From an uncultured Porticoccus sp. (GTDB lineage Bacteria; Pseudomonadota; Gammaproteobacteria; Pseudomonadales; Porticoccaceae), in NCBI GenBank assembly GCA_947259505.1, contig CAMYLT010000002.1:62001-126000 (forward strand): a stretch of 64,000 nt of DNA. The letters run 5' to 3'. The notes under the pieces are model-generated. The model was given only the letters and a program-made list of their open reading frames with translations. It was not told the DNA's origin and did not search any database. The position numbers were made by a program, and so were the translations under genes. The first letter of the stretch is position 1. Every line of letters starts with the position of its first letter. Shown here piece after piece: positions 8,198 to 17,353 of this stretch.

Positions 8198-10053
8198 TAC
8201 ATCAGCCCGTGGGTGAACTTGAGCCGCAGTGCCGCCTGAGCATGGGTAACCACGGCAAAGGCATCCCGCAGCTGGTGGCGGGATAGTGACGACAGCGACG
8301 AAGGGTTGAGGTGATTATCCGGCTTATGTCCTTCCCGCAACTGTTCGCCCTGATGTTCAAGCCGCAGTCGTGAGATAAACTCATGGGCATCAGTCAGATT
8401 GCGGGCATCTTTCAGCGTCAGCAATTTTCTGTCTACTGCTTCCTGTAATCGTTCCAGGGTATGCACCTGCTCAGAGCCCATCGACAGCGCATAAATTCGG
8501 GCAATATCGTTGAGGGGCATAATGCCGCGGAGTTTCACATCCAGCGTATTTTTGTGCTCGCCGCTGTGCTCCAGCACGAAGTGCTTGAAAAACCCCATCG
8601 GCGGTGTGAGCTTCAGGGCGTTGGCGGTCAGGTTGGCCAGAAAAATTTCATTGCCGCGGGCGGCCTCACACACCGTCTGCTGTAACTGCTTGAAGAGCTT
8701 TTCGTCACCAAAGACACAGCGCATATCAAAGAAAATACTGGCATGCATCAAGGCCTTGGAAGAAGGTTGATTTATCCAGCGCAAAAACTGTTTCTTCCAA
8801 CCCACCAATGGCTGTCGCCAATCATCGGTAGAGGCCATGATGTCACCGGGGCAGTACATGTAACCGCAAGTGTTCAGGCCATCGTTGACGTAGCGGGCCA
8901 ACGCCAGAAAATACTCGTCGTCGCCGCGGGTGACGGCATCACTGATCAGCAAACCGTTGTCCTGATCAGAAATAGCCGTCTGGTCCCGGCGCCCCTGGGA
9001 ACCAAATGCCAACCAGGCAAATGGCACCGGCGGTTCACCCAGTTTGGCCAAGGCCTGTTTCAGCAGCTGTCGGGTCAGCGCATCTGTCACCGTGGTGAGC
9101 AAGCGACCAATCTGATCGGCACTGGCTTCGGCACGAATCAGACTACGCAACAATTCGGGAATGTCCCGCGCCACCTGCTGCAACCCTTCCACCGTATCCT
9201 GATGGCCGATTTCGCCGATCAGGAATACCGGATCAGATTTCTGGGCTTTCACCAAATCCGTGGTGGTCAACATCGACACCGGTTTCCCCTCTGCAGTGAC
9301 AGGGAGATGGTGGATGTTATGTTCTGTCATTAGCAACAGCGCTTCAAAGACCAGACTCTCTGCGCTAATACTGGATAGATCAATCGTCATAATCTCGGCT
9401 AGCGTGGTATCCGAACCGCGTTTTGCCGCGACCACTCGGGCACGCAGGTCCCGATCTGTGACCAATCCACAAAGTTGGCCGTCTTCATCTATCACCATGA
9501 CGGAAGAAACCCGCTCAACCGTCATCAATGCGGCTATCTCGGACACAGTCTGATCCGGGCGTGCCGTCACTGGCACACGGGCAGGCAAGTCGCCCACCCG
9601 ACGGGTGAGTTGGTAATTCTGTTCACGGAAACGCACCGCATGGCGCAAACGCTTGGCGTGAGCCTGGTTAAAAAACCGATCAAAGGGACGACTCACCGTG
9701 CGCAGTTGTTGAAAGGTTTCGGCATCAATCTGATACACCAGACCATCCTCAATCACTACGGCGCGATTGGTAATCTCATCGCCTGTGAGTAAGGAGGGAT
9801 AACCGAAATAACCGCCCGGCTCTAGGCGGTCGAGTAGCTGACCTTCGTTGTTGCGGACTTCAAACGCGCCGCTGCGCACCACAAACAGACAGGGGTTGGC
9901 ATAGTCGAGAATGCCCGCCGACTCTCCCGCACGATAATAGGCAATCTGAACACGACTCGCCGCCAGCGTTAACTGGTCATCCGACAATTCGTCAAAGGGC
10001 GTGCACTCTGCCAGAAAATCCCGTACCGCCGCCACTTCCACACTGACTGTCAT
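8197..10053 (-). CDS. cNMP-binding / CBS-pair / DUF294 nucleotidyltransferase-like protein
   Basis: Domains in order: a cyclic-nucleotide-binding-like domain (about 15-130), two CBS domains (155-270) that usually sense adenine nucleotides, a DUF294 nucleotidyltransferase-like domain (about 330-480) with GSQGRRDQT at 351-359 and acidic D363/D365, and the helical DUF294 C-terminal domain (500-610). The family resembles GlnD-type transferases, so it may modify a partner in response to energy state; the target is unknown. It overlaps the exonuclease gene by one base, implying translational coupling. This pair is often linked to acs and SSS-type acetate transporters, as here. ATG at 10053. Confidence 0.88.
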   Translation of the reverse strand: MTVSVEVAAVRDFLAECTPFDELSDDQLTLAASRVQIAYYRAGESAGILDYANPCLFVVRSGAFEVRNNEGQLLDRLEPGGYFGYPSLLTGDEITNRAVVIEDGLVYQIDAETFQQLRTVSRPFDRFFNQAHAKRLRHAVRFREQNYQLTRRVGDLPARVPVTARPDQTVSEIAALMTVERVSSVMVIDEDGQLCGLVTDRDLRARVVAAKRGSDTTLAEIMTIDLSSISAESLVFEALLLMTEHNIHHLPVTAEGKPVSMLTTTDLVKAQKSDPVFLIGEIGHQDTVEGLQQVARDIPELLRSLIRAEASADQIGRLLTTVTDALTRQLLKQALAKLGEPPVPFAWLAFGSQGRRDQTAISDQDNGLLISDAVTRGDDEYFLALARYVNDGLNTCGYMYCPGDIMASTDDWRQPLVGWKKQFLRWINQPSSKALMHASIFFDMRCVFGDEKLFKQLQQTVCEAARGNEIFLANLTANALKLTPPMGFFKHFVLEHSGEHKNTLDVKLRGIMPLNDIARIYALSMGSEQVHTLERLQEAVDRKLLTLKDARNLTDAHEFISRLRLEHQGEQLREGHKPDNHLNPSSLSSLSRHQLRDAFAVVTHAQAALRLKFTHGLM

Positions 10054-10286
10054 AGCTATTGTCCTGAAACCCGCTCTAACCCCTACTGTACCCTAAAGGT
10101 AAACCCCAACATTGATGCCAGACAATTAGGCGAAGGTGGAATAGTCCGGGCATTGCTAACTGGCGAAAGAACAAAAACCTTGCCCCTCTGTTTGCGCAAC
10201 CCTACACACGTGTCATAGATGTAATAGCAACCTTTTTCCTCTACCCTATTACCTAACCCTATTCATTTAATTTGGTACTCCAAACT

Positions 10287-10700
10287 GTGCTGCAAATCTC
10301 CACCAATGTTTCCATCCCCGACGATGAAATCGAACTCTCTGCGATTCGCGCCCAGGGTGCGGGCGGTCAGAACGTCAACAAGGTCTCTTCGGCGATTCAC
10401 TTGCGGTTTGATATTCCTGCCTCCTCCTTACCCGAATACTACAAACAGCGCTTGTTGGCTTACAAAGATAGCCGCATCACAAGTGACGGCGTGGTGGTGA
10501 TTAAGGCGCAACAGTTTCGCACCCAGGAGAAGAACCGCGCCGATGCCCTGACGCGTCTGAAGGAGTTAATTACCGCCGCTACCCGGGTGCAAAAGAACCG
10601 CATTCCCACCAAGGCGACCAAGGCTTCCAAGACCAGACGTATGGACAGCAAAACCCAGCGTGGCAAGACCAAAGCCCTGCGCGGGAAAGTGATCGAATAG
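10287..10700 (+). CDS. arfB: Alternative ribosome-rescue factor ArfB (YaeJ)
   Basis: A release-factor-like peptidyl-tRNA hydrolase that frees ribosomes stalled on mRNAs lacking a stop codon. The catalytic GGQ is at residues 26-28 ([11 protein letters not shown]), and a basic C-terminal tail rich in K/R ([14 protein letters not shown] and onward) is the part that enters the empty mRNA channel in known ArfB. Length is 137 residues, as in E. coli YaeJ. GTG (10287) is preferred because [17 protein letters not shown] then aligns with the E. coli N-terminus; an upstream in-frame TTG (10272) would add five residues. No strong ribosome site is visible. Single gene. Confidence 0.93.
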   Translation: MLQISTNVSIPDDEIELSAIRAQGAGGQNVNKVSSAIHLRFDIPASSLPEYYKQRLLAYKDSRITSDGVVVIKAQQFRTQEKNRADALTRLKELITAATRVQKNRIPTKATKASKTRRMDSKTQRGKTKALRGKVIE

Positions 10701-11006
10701 CGTTGTTACCGTAAGCGTAAGCGCAACCCACCAACAGCTCACCCTGTGCCAATGGCCGATAAGGCTGTTTCTACCCGACTCATCTCCCGCCCTCATCTTC
10801 TGCCAATTCGTTACTTGCTAGTACTTATCCGATTAGTGTTTTCCACCGTTTCCCTGGCTCGGGCAGGCATCCTTTCGACGAACGAATTCAGATCAATAGA
10901 TCGACCCTTTTTTACCGCAAAGTCGTTGATTCAGGACTAAACTGAACTCAGCGGATGGCGGGTGAAAATTGGCTGATAGACCGCCATGTGTGGGAGGTTA
11001 ATCGTC
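10701..11006. other. Intergenic region without a recognised gene
   Basis: About 300 bases between arfB and the small membrane-protein gene. Only short, poor-quality frames and no convincing promoter or terminator were seen. It presumably carries the promoter of the downstream two-gene unit. Confidence 0.3.
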
Positions 11007-11225
11007 ATGATGTACGATGCAATGTGGGCAGGCCATTGGGTGTGGATGCTGTTAATAGGCATCGTGGTAGTAGTGCCTGTGTGGCGAATTTGCCTGCGAA
11101 CCGGCTTGCCGGGATGGCTAAGCATTTTGATGCTGGTGCCTTTTGTGAATTTGGGCTTACTGTATTTTATTGCCTTCGCGACATGGCCAAAAGACACCAA
11201 AACCTCTGATACCAAAAATTCGTAA
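11007..11225 (+). CDS. Small two-helix inner-membrane protein, unknown function
   Basis: The 72-residue product has two predicted membrane segments (about residues 9-29 and 36-58) joined by a short RTGLPGW turn, and a polar tail ending in KTSDTKNS. GGGAGGT lies eight bases before ATG (11007); a second ATG follows at once. I do not recognise a named family beyond general similarity to small two-helix membrane proteins. It is 13 bases upstream of a helical, ferritin-like-looking gene, and the two probably form an operon. Confidence 0.7.
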   Translation: MMYDAMWAGHWVWMLLIGIVVVVPVWRICLRTGLPGWLSILMLVPFVNLGLLYFIAFATWPKDTKTSDTKNS

Positions 11226-11238
11226 CGAGGAGCGCAGG

Positions 11239-11697
11239 ATGGATATTAAGACCTTTGCTGATTTAATTGACTGGACCCGCCAGCTGCATGGGCACTTGGC
11301 CAAATGTCTGGTACACGGTGCCGCCAAACATAAAGAAGAAGGCGCTGCATTGTTGCTGGAGTATCTCGCCGACCATGAGGCCAAAATGGCGTGCATGGTT
11401 GAAAGCTTTGAGCAACAGGCCGATGCCAAGGCCATGCATACCTATGTCTATGACTACTTGTCTCACCAACCCATCGCCGTTAACCAAAGCTGCGATATGC
11501 ACTTCGAGAACATGAAATACGACGATATCTGTCGCGAAGTATTCAGCTTCCACGAGCAGGTGATGGATCTTTACCGCACCCTCATCAGCAAAGCTGACAC
11601 CCCCGGAGCCAAAGATTTGCTGGAATCCCTGCTGAACATGGAAAAACATGAAGCCATGCGTCTGGCCACGCAAACCGGCAGAATGCATGACCTCTGA
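11239..11697 (+). CDS. Helical protein, possibly ferritin-like, unknown function
   Basis: A soluble 152-residue protein that looks wholly alpha-helical. Glu/His-rich helices recur: LLEYLADHEAKM near residues 37-48 and LLNMEKHEAMR near 132-142, each with an E-x3/x2-HE pattern like those of ferritin/rubrerythrin di-iron bundles. This resemblance is pattern-based only, and metal binding is not established. The start ATG (11239) follows AGGAGCGCAGG. It is co-oriented with, and 13 bases after, the small membrane protein, suggesting joint function at the membrane. A strong GC hairpin follows it. Confidence 0.75.
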   Translation: MDIKTFADLIDWTRQLHGHLAKCLVHGAAKHKEEGAALLLEYLADHEAKMACMVESFEQQADAKAMHTYVYDYLSHQPIAVNQSCDMHFENMKYDDICREVFSFHEQVMDLYRTLISKADTPGAKDLLESLLNMEKHEAMRLATQTGRMHDL

Positions 11698-11725
11698 TGC
11701 TCAAAGAGTTATACCGAAATAACTT

Positions 11726-11758
11726 CCGGATGCGGCACGAATACATGCCCGCATCCGG
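11726..11758 (+). terminator. GC-rich hairpin after the helical-protein gene
   Basis: CCGGATGCGGC pairs with GCCCGCATCCGG through eleven base pairs and one bulge, 28 bases after the stop codon. No tight T run follows (only CTACTTTTCC further on), so it may be an imperfect terminator or an mRNA-protecting stem. Confidence 0.5.
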
Positions 11759-11786
11759 GTAGATCCTACTTTTCCTGATTAACGAT

Positions 11787-12377
11787 ATGCCGATGCGCTA
11801 CAAGGCAGTTTTTCTCAACCTGGTACTGTTGTGCACTGGCTGTGTTGTCTCCAGCGGCCCGGATAATCTCCCCACACCCGCCAAGGCAACTGATCTCAGC
11901 AGCTTTTCCGGCTGTTATCTCAACCGCAGCAGTGCCGACAGCGCTGCCCAGACGCATTTTTTAACCAACAGTATCTGGCCCGGACAGATGCTTGACCACG
12001 CAGCCATTGATGCTGTCCGAGTCGAGGCATTGCCGGGGAATAAGTTGATGGTTTCAGCGTTTACTGACCACGAAGTGGTACAACAGCAAACGTTTGTCGC
12101 CGGTGAAGACTTTGAGTTCCAGTCTGGCCAGATCGTGCTGCCCGCCAAACTCATTGGTTCAGGGGCAAGGGAACCAGGCAACGTGTTTATCGGCGCGATG
12201 CGAAGCGCCACAAGGATAGGGATAGACGAACAGGGGCAGGGTTATGTGCAGGAAACCACTGCTATTGCCGGAACAGCTTTTCTGGTGATTCCCGTTGCCG
12301 GCAAGGTGAATGAAACAACCCGTTTTGAGATGTCCCCCGATCCGTGTGAGCAAAACCAATCAGCTCCTATCAAGTAA
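11787..12377 (+). CDS. Putative lipoprotein, unknown function
   Basis: The 196-residue product starts with a short positive stretch (MPMRYK), a hydrophobic segment, and a cysteine in a loose lipobox (LLCTGC, C18), suggesting a lipid-anchored periplasmic protein; the cysteine at -3 is unusual, so plain signal cleavage is possible. The mature part is beta-rich by composition with no recognised domain. ATG codons at 11787 and 11793 are both possible and no clear ribosome site is present. It converges on the transporter operon, whose terminator lies between them. Confidence 0.7.
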   Translation: MPMRYKAVFLNLVLLCTGCVVSSGPDNLPTPAKATDLSSFSGCYLNRSSADSAAQTHFLTNSIWPGQMLDHAAIDAVRVEALPGNKLMVSAFTDHEVVQQQTFVAGEDFEFQSGQIVLPAKLIGSGAREPGNVFIGAMRSATRIGIDEQGQGYVQETTAIAGTAFLVIPVAGKVNETTRFEMSPDPCEQNQSAPIK

Positions 12378-12427
12378 TTTCACTGGCATCATTTTTCTGA
12401 CACATACGGATTTTTCAAAATCCAGAC

Positions 12428-12453
12428 AAAAAAAGGCCGCCCAGAAGGCGGCC
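12428..12453 (-). terminator. Intrinsic terminator of the DUF4212/SSS operon
   Basis: On the minus strand GGCCGCC-TTCTG-GGCGGCC is followed by seven T. It lies 30 bases after the symporter stop codon. Confidence 0.93.
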
Positions 12454-12482
12454 AGGGTAGTGTCGAATGAATCGCTTGGCGA

Positions 12483-14189
12483 TTAGTGGCCTTGGGCTTC
12501 CCCAGAGCCTTTGGGGTAGCGCAGGCTTTCCACCAAATCTTTAATATGGTCTGGTGCTTCGCCAGTCATTTTCTGAACACCAAGGGCCGCCAGGAAGTTG
12601 AAAATCATACCCAGAGTGCCAATACCTTCCGGTGAGATACCAAACCACCAGTTGTCAGGTGTGTTGGCGGCCGGATTAATGAACTTGAAGTAGATGATGT
12701 ACGACGCGGTGAAGACAATACCTGTCAGCATGCCGGCAATCGCACCTTCCTTGTTCATCCGTTTGTGGAAAATACCGAGGATGATGACCGGGAAGAAGCT
12801 GGATGCCGCCAGACCGAAGGCAAACGCCACCACCTGGGCCACAAAGCCCGGCGGGTGAATACCCAGGTAAGCCGCCACAGAGATACCACAGGCCGCAGCA
12901 ATCCGCGCATACAGCAGTTCCTGCTTGTCCGTAATATTGGGCATCAAATTCCGCTTCAACAGGTCATGGGATATCGAGGTGGAGATCACCAATAACAACC
13001 CTGCAGAAGTAGACAATGCCGCAGCAACACCACCAGCCGCCACCAAGGCAATGACCCAGGCAGGCAGGTTGGCAATTTCCGGGTTGGCCAGAACCATGAT
13101 ATCGCGGTCGATTTGCATCTCATTGCGCTCATCACCGGAGTAGAACATGCGACCATCGCCGTTTTTGTCTTCCCAGGCGATCAGACCGGTTTTCTGCCAG
13201 TTGCTGATCCAGTTCGGGGCTTCTGCATGTACTACGCCCTGTCCGTCGGCACCATTGATGGTTCCGATCATGTTCACACGAGCGAAAGAAGCAACGGCGG
13301 GAGCAGTGGTGTACAGAATGGCAATGAATACCAGCGCCCAACCTGCTGAACGACGAGCATCCGCCACATTCGGCACGGTGAAGAAACGCACGATAACGTG
13401 AGGCAGACCCGCAGTACCCACCATCAGGGCAAAGGTGATGAAGAACACATCAATCATGCTCTTATTACCCGATGTGTATTCCGTAAACCCTAACTCCGTA
13501 GATAAACCGTCCAGTTTATCCAGTAGATAGGCTCCCGAACCATCGGCCAAGGTATCGCCGAAGCCCAGTTGCGGAACCGGATTACCCGTCATCAACATAG
13601 AGATGAAAACGGCGGGAACGAGGTAGGCAAAGATCAGCACGCAATACTGGGCCACCTGAGTGTAGGTAATACCCTTCATGCCACCGAGTACCGCGTAGAA
13701 GAACACCACACACATACCCAGTATTACACCGGTAACGATGTCCACTTCCAGGAAGCGGGAGAACACCACACCCACACCGCGCATCTGGCCCGCCACATAG
13801 GTGAACGAGACAAAGATGGCACAGATCACTGCCACGGTACGGGCAGTCTGTGAGTAATAGCGATCACCGATGAAGTCCGGCACCGTAAATTTGCCGAATT
13901 TGCGCAGGTAGGGCGCCAGGCAGAGTGCCAGCAGCACGTAACCACCGGTCCAGCCCATCAAGTAAACGCCGCCGTCATAACCCATGAAGGAGATCAATCC
14001 CGCCATGGAAATGAAGGACGCCGCTGACATCCAGTCTGCTGCAGTGGCCATGCCATTGGCTACAGCGGGTACACCGCCGCCCGCCACGTAAAACTCCTTT
14101 GTTGTTCCGGCACGGGCCCAGATCGCGATCCCGATGTAGAGGGCGAAACTGAGGCCTACCAGTAAAAACGTCCAGCCTTGAATATCCAT
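12483..14189 (-). CDS. Sodium:solute symporter (VC_2705 subfamily), large subunit, likely acetate/short-chain carboxylate uptake
   Basis: A 568-residue inner-membrane SSS-family transporter with about 13 predicted helices, related to acetate permease ActP. Helix 2 carries TAADWMSAASFISMAG and later regions carry ALSTSAGLLLVISTSISHDL, both typical of the family. A hydrophilic insertion of about 70 residues (WISNWQKTGLIAWEDKNGDG and onward) marks the VC_2705 type. Its small partner DUF4212 lies 12 bases upstream, and the pair forms an operon ending in a strong terminator. ATG (14189) is preferred because GGGGGAG lies five bases before it; an in-frame GTG at 14195 would overlap that site. Substrate assignment rests on context with acs and CrbSR-like genes. 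Confidence 0.9.
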   Translation of the reverse strand: MDIQGWTFLLVGLSFALYIGIAIWARAGTTKEFYVAGGGVPAVANGMATAADWMSAASFISMAGLISFMGYDGGVYLMGWTGGYVLLALCLAPYLRKFGKFTVPDFIGDRYYSQTARTVAVICAIFVSFTYVAGQMRGVGVVFSRFLEVDIVTGVILGMCVVFFYAVLGGMKGITYTQVAQYCVLIFAYLVPAVFISMLMTGNPVPQLGFGDTLADGSGAYLLDKLDGLSTELGFTEYTSGNKSMIDVFFITFALMVGTAGLPHVIVRFFTVPNVADARRSAGWALVFIAILYTTAPAVASFARVNMIGTINGADGQGVVHAEAPNWISNWQKTGLIAWEDKNGDGRMFYSGDERNEMQIDRDIMVLANPEIANLPAWVIALVAAGGVAAALSTSAGLLLVISTSISHDLLKRNLMPNITDKQELLYARIAAACGISVAAYLGIHPPGFVAQVVAFAFGLAASSFFPVIILGIFHKRMNKEGAIAGMLTGIVFTASYIIYFKFINPAANTPDNWWFGISPEGIGTLGMIFNFLAALGVQKMTGEAPDHIKDLVESLRYPKGSGEAQGH

Positions 14190-14201
14190 CGTCACTCCCC
14201 C

Positions 14202-14474
14202 TTAATCTTGGTCTTCGTGAACGTTGTACTTGCGATCTAGCGCCTTCATCTTCTTCACGTAAACGAAGATCAGTACAACAAACACATAAATGGAACCCTG
14301 TTGTGCAAACCAGAAGCCAAGCTTGAAACCGAACAGCTTGATCGCGTTCAGTGGCTCAACCAATAGAATGCCAAACCCGAATGAAACAACGAACCAAATC
14401 ACCAGTAGGATCAAGAGCAACCGCAGGTTCTCCTTCCAGTAGGCTTTGGCGTGTTCGTCAGTTTGGAAACTCAT
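14202..14474 (-). CDS. DUF4212 small subunit of the SSS transporter
   Basis: A 90-residue protein with two membrane helices (about 20-42 and 52-77), the arrangement of the VC_2704/DUF4212 family that accompanies VC_2705-type symporters. It has a short charged tail (KKMKALDRKYNVHEDQD). ATG at 14474 has GGGAGGA five to six bases upstream; the earlier in-frame ATG (14489) overlaps that ribosome site and is unlikely. It is the first gene of the transporter operon and carries a candidate operator 76 bases upstream. Confidence 0.9.
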   Translation of the reverse strand: MSFQTDEHAKAYWKENLRLLLILLVIWFVVSFGFGILLVEPLNAIKLFGFKLGFWFAQQGSIYVFVVLIFVYVKKMKALDRKYNVHEDQD

Positions 14475-14548
14475 AATCTTTCCTCCCATTGTTATATTTT
14501 TCGGATACTGCCAAGCAAATTAGCCCAGGGCACAAACGTTGTCTGTGC

Positions 14549-14559
14549 AACCTTGGTCT
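14549..14559 (-). promoter_or_regulatory. Candidate CrbR-type operator before the DUF4212/SSS operon
   Basis: Minus-strand AGACCAAGGTT contains the dyad ACC-AA-GGT, 76 bases upstream of the DUF4212 start. The same dyad occurs before the porin and the PrpE-type ligase genes at nearly the same distance. The TTGGTCT here also pairs with AGACCAA at 14577-14583, so an alternative RNA stem exists. Confidence 0.45.
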
Positions 14560-14587
14560 AAGCTCATCCGAAACTCAGACCAAAAAT

Positions 14588-15907
14588 CTATTGAAAGACG
14601 TATTTGCCGGTGAACTGCATCCGTTTCAAATCGTCGTTGTCACCATTTTCAAGTTCACGCTCAGCCTTGAAATATTCAACACCGAAGGACAGGTTGGTGG
14701 TGGGGGAATAAAACAGGTTGAGAGCGTAGTTATTCACCTCCTCAGTATTGGTATCCGCCACCGAGTTGGGGTTATCTGCTTTGGTCATGGCGTAAGAGAT
14801 CGTACTGCGCAGTTTCGAGGTCCAGAGGTGACGATAGGCAACAAATCCGCCCGTTACATCTAACAGATCCAGATCACCATCTGCTTCCACCGCCGCATCC
14901 CGGAATGCCGCCAGAGCGGTGTAACGACCGAGGTTGCCATGGTTCAACTGCATTTTCAGGTCATCGCCATTTTCAAACTGGTACTTACCGGAAGCGCTCA
15001 GACCGTAACCCCATTCATCCTCATCATCGGTGCCCGTGTCATAGGCGATCTGGCGGGCCATACCGGCGAGGTTGTAGCTAAACTTGCCGAGTGAGCCGTC
15101 ATAACGGGCGACCAAATCCGGCACGCTGTTGTCATCAAAATTATTACTTTCAATACCACCGCCGCCATCGAGCGCACCACTGGAAGGGTTTTCCAACGCC
15201 AGGTGGACCACACCACCATTGCCCAATTTATGAGACCAGCGGGCCTGGGTCTGCCGGTTGAAGATGACCCCAGAGGTCGGGCCAATGAAGTCGGCGGTTT
15301 CAGGCAGCACCATGGTGCTCATGAAGGTACTCCAGGTCTGCCCCAGTAACAGCGACGAGTTTTCATCATAATTCCACGACAGGTAGGCGTGACGAATACG
15401 GGAATGAGATGAGTTTGAGATGCGCTCGTCGCCATCGGCTGTCAACAGATCCATCTCAAAATGGGTATTGACGTCACCTGCTGCCGTTGGCGTCGTGGTT
15501 TTAAACCAGAAGCGCGAGGTTTTCGCATGGGTGTCAAATCGGCTGGAACCATCCTTCCCACCCACAGGAATGGTGGAAGGAACCAGAATTTCATCACCAA
15601 GTCCTGAGCTAGCTCTTTCACCACCAGAGTAGTCGCTGGTCATGGCGTCCACTTTCACGAAACCGCCATAACTGAATTTCATTCCTGAGACAGGGCTGTC
15701 TACTTTCTTGCTGACAGTCGTCTCAATGGCCTTTTGTTGTTCACCCTGCTGCGTCACCAGTTGCTGCAATTGTTGAAGTTGCGATTCCAGCATCTGAATT
15801 TTGGCAGACAGGTCCTCGTTACTCGCGGCGGCCAACAGTTGTCCTGAAAATGCCATAGTCGGCAACATGACAGCTGTGGCGAGTGCCAGTTTTTTCTTAG
15901 TAAACAT
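14588..15907 (-). CDS. DcaP-like outer-membrane porin
   Basis: The 439-residue precursor has a signal peptide (KKKLALATAVMLPTMAFSG, cleavage near LLAAA), then a periplasmic coiled coil (about 32-65, EDLSAKIQMLESQLQQLQQL) typical of DcaP-family trimeric porins, then a beta-barrel ending in an aromatic C-terminus (FTGKYVFQ) as needed for Bam recognition. Known DcaP proteins admit organic acids; beside acetate uptake genes, carboxylate entry is a reasonable inference. ATG (15907) has GAGAGG five bases upstream. The candidate CrbR-type operator is 68 bases upstream, in the region shared with the divergent regulator gene. Confidence 0.88.
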   Translation of the reverse strand: MFTKKKLALATAVMLPTMAFSGQLLAAASNEDLSAKIQMLESQLQQLQQLVTQQGEQQKAIETTVSKKVDSPVSGMKFSYGGFVKVDAMTSDYSGGERASSGLGDEILVPSTIPVGGKDGSSRFDTHAKTSRFWFKTTTPTAAGDVNTHFEMDLLTADGDERISNSSHSRIRHAYLSWNYDENSSLLLGQTWSTFMSTMVLPETADFIGPTSGVIFNRQTQARWSHKLGNGGVVHLALENPSSGALDGGGGIESNNFDDNSVPDLVARYDGSLGKFSYNLAGMARQIAYDTGTDDEDEWGYGLSASGKYQFENGDDLKMQLNHGNLGRYTALAAFRDAAVEADGDLDLLDVTGGFVAYRHLWTSKLRSTISYAMTKADNPNSVADTNTEEVNNYALNLFYSPTTNLSFGVEYFKAERELENGDNDDLKRMQFTGKYVFQ

Positions 15908-15973
15908 GGTTCCTCTCCCAATAGATTTATCTAGCAGTGAAAGATTTACGCCATCACGTCTATATGGGTATGC

Positions 15974-15984
15974 GACCAAGGTCG
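15974..15984. promoter_or_regulatory. Candidate CrbR-type operator between porin and crbR genes
   Basis: CGACCAAGGTCG is a perfect 12-base palindrome (15973-15984). It lies 68 bases from the porin ATG and about 150 bases from the response-regulator ATG. It is the most symmetrical of the four related sites in this region. Confidence 0.5.
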
Positions 15985-16130
15985 ATTTGGGGAGGAAATT
16001 AAGACTAATGTCTAACAAAAATGTCGCTTTTCGCAGCAATATCCGGGCAACAACTCAGGAAATGAATGCTTGTCAGTGGTTACAGCTGAGACTACCATCA
16101 GGTAAAAATGGGCAAACCGAAAATAATTAC

Positions 16131-16781
16131 ATGTCAAAATTTATCGTTGCTGACGATCACCCATTATTCAGAAATGCCATCTCACAAGTGCTCCTCTGTT
16201 TGGGGGAAAATAGTGAAGTGGTGGAAGCTCAGGACATGGTCAGCTTGCAAACTAAGCTGAGTGATCATTCGGACGCCGACCTGGTATTACTGGACCTGCA
16301 TATGCCCGGTGCACACGGATTCAGTGCCCTCGCCTACCTAAAGGGCCAAGCGCCCAACCTCCCTGTACTGGTAGTGTCGGCCAACGAACGACCTGAAATC
16401 ATGCTGCGTGCAGTCGAGTTTGGGTCCATGGGATTTCTGCCCAAATCATCGGGCATTGATACCATCCAGTCTGCTATTCAATCTGCCTTAAAAGGGGAAG
16501 TGTGGTTGCCAACGCAGGCCGGGATGCGCGTGCCCGCCAGTGCCGATGAACAGCAATTGATGGCGGGTATCGCCTCGCTGACCCCGCAACAATATCTGGT
16601 GCTAACCATGCTGGCGGAAGGCTTGCTGAACAAGCAGATCGCCTATGAACTGGACGTTACCGAAGCCACTATCAAGGCCCACATGACCGCCATTTTCAGA
16701 AAACTCAGCGTACGTTCCCGAACCCAGGCGGTACTGGCGATCAGCAAGCTGAACCTGGAATCACCAGACCTCAGTCCCTGA
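16131..16781 (+). CDS. crbR: LuxR/NarL-family response regulator, CrbR/ErdR type
   Basis: A receiver domain (residues 1-120) with acidic pair D8/D9, phospho-acceptor D55 and the FLPK lysine, then a LuxR-type helix-turn-helix (about 148-210, [25 protein letters not shown] as two halves). Similar regulators (CrbR in Vibrio, ErdR in Pseudomonas) activate acs and carboxylate uptake when phosphorylated by CrbS/MxtR, and a CrbS-like kinase lies 570 bases away. The 216-residue length is typical. ATG at 16131 has no strong ribosome site. It overlaps the convergent yajQ end by 11 bases. Gene symbol is assigned on similarity and context. Confidence 0.85.
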   Translation: MSKFIVADDHPLFRNAISQVLLCLGENSEVVEAQDMVSLQTKLSDHSDADLVLLDLHMPGAHGFSALAYLKGQAPNLPVLVVSANERPEIMLRAVEFGSMGFLPKSSGIDTIQSAIQSALKGEVWLPTQAGMRVPASADEQQLMAGIASLTPQQYLVLTMLAEGLLNKQIAYELDVTEATIKAHMTAIFRKLSVRSRTQAVLAISKLNLESPDLSP

Positions 16782-17256
16782 AATTCTCGTACTGGAACGG
16801 CTGCCCCAGATCGGCACCGCGTATCAGCGCAATTGCCTCCTGTAGGTCATCCCGTTTCTTACCATTAACACGAATCTTTTCGCCCTGAATGGAAGCCTGC
16901 ACTTTCATTTTGCTGTCTTTTAACAGCTTGATAATTTTCTTCGCCATGTCCTGCTCGATGCCCTGCTTGAAGCGCACGTGTAGCGAGAACATTTTTCCGC
17001 GGTGTTCGGCTTCTTCATCCACGTCTACCACATAGGGATCAACATTGCGCTTGACCAGGTTTTTGCTGAGCATGTCCAAAAGCTGCTGGCATTGAAAATC
17101 CGATTCGGCAGTGAGCGTCACGACGCCATCTTTCAGCTCGACACTCGCTTGTACGCCTCGAAAATCAAAACGGGTAGTGAGTTCCCGTTGGGTGTTTTCG
17201 GTGGCATTGCGAATTTCCACCATATCCACTTCTGAAACAATATCGAATGTCGGCAT
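16771..17256 (-). CDS. yajQ: YajQ-family nucleotide-binding protein
   Basis: A 161-residue protein beginning [18 protein letters not shown], the characteristic YajQ N-terminus, and ending [10 protein letters not shown], the characteristic C-terminus. Two ferredoxin-like folds are expected. A Xanthomonas homologue binds cyclic-di-GMP and a co-regulator; other homologues bind nucleotides or RNA, so the role here is open. ATG at 17256 follows AGCAGGA at nine bases. It ends convergently with crbR with an 11-base overlap, and lies upstream of nothing on its own strand until the crbS stop 98 bases away. Confidence 0.92.
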   Translation of the reverse strand: MPTFDIVSEVDMVEIRNATENTQRELTTRFDFRGVQASVELKDGVVTLTAESDFQCQQLLDMLSKNLVKRNVDPYVVDVDEEAEHRGKMFSLHVRFKQGIEQDMAKKIIKLLKDSKMKVQASIQGEKIRVNGKKRDDLQEAIALIRGADLGQPFQYENFRD

Positions 17257-17353
17257 TGGTATGATCCTGCTGCTTGGAAAGGTCGGTAGTCTAGCCGCAC
17301 TCACTCCCGGGGAAAAGCCGTTAGGGGACAAACCGACCTGTCAGGGACAGTTT

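Noticed and set aside
10088..10103. TACC-CTAAA-GGTA palindrome upstream of the CBS-DUF294 gene as another CrbR-type operator
   Set aside because: The spacer is five bases instead of two, the CGA extension is missing, and it is only about 40 bases from the start.
14553..14583. Inverted repeat TTGGTCT...AGACCAA as porin terminator
   Set aside because: The stem is 7 bp with a 17-base loop and no T run on either strand after it; one arm coincides with the proposed operator, so it is recorded there instead.
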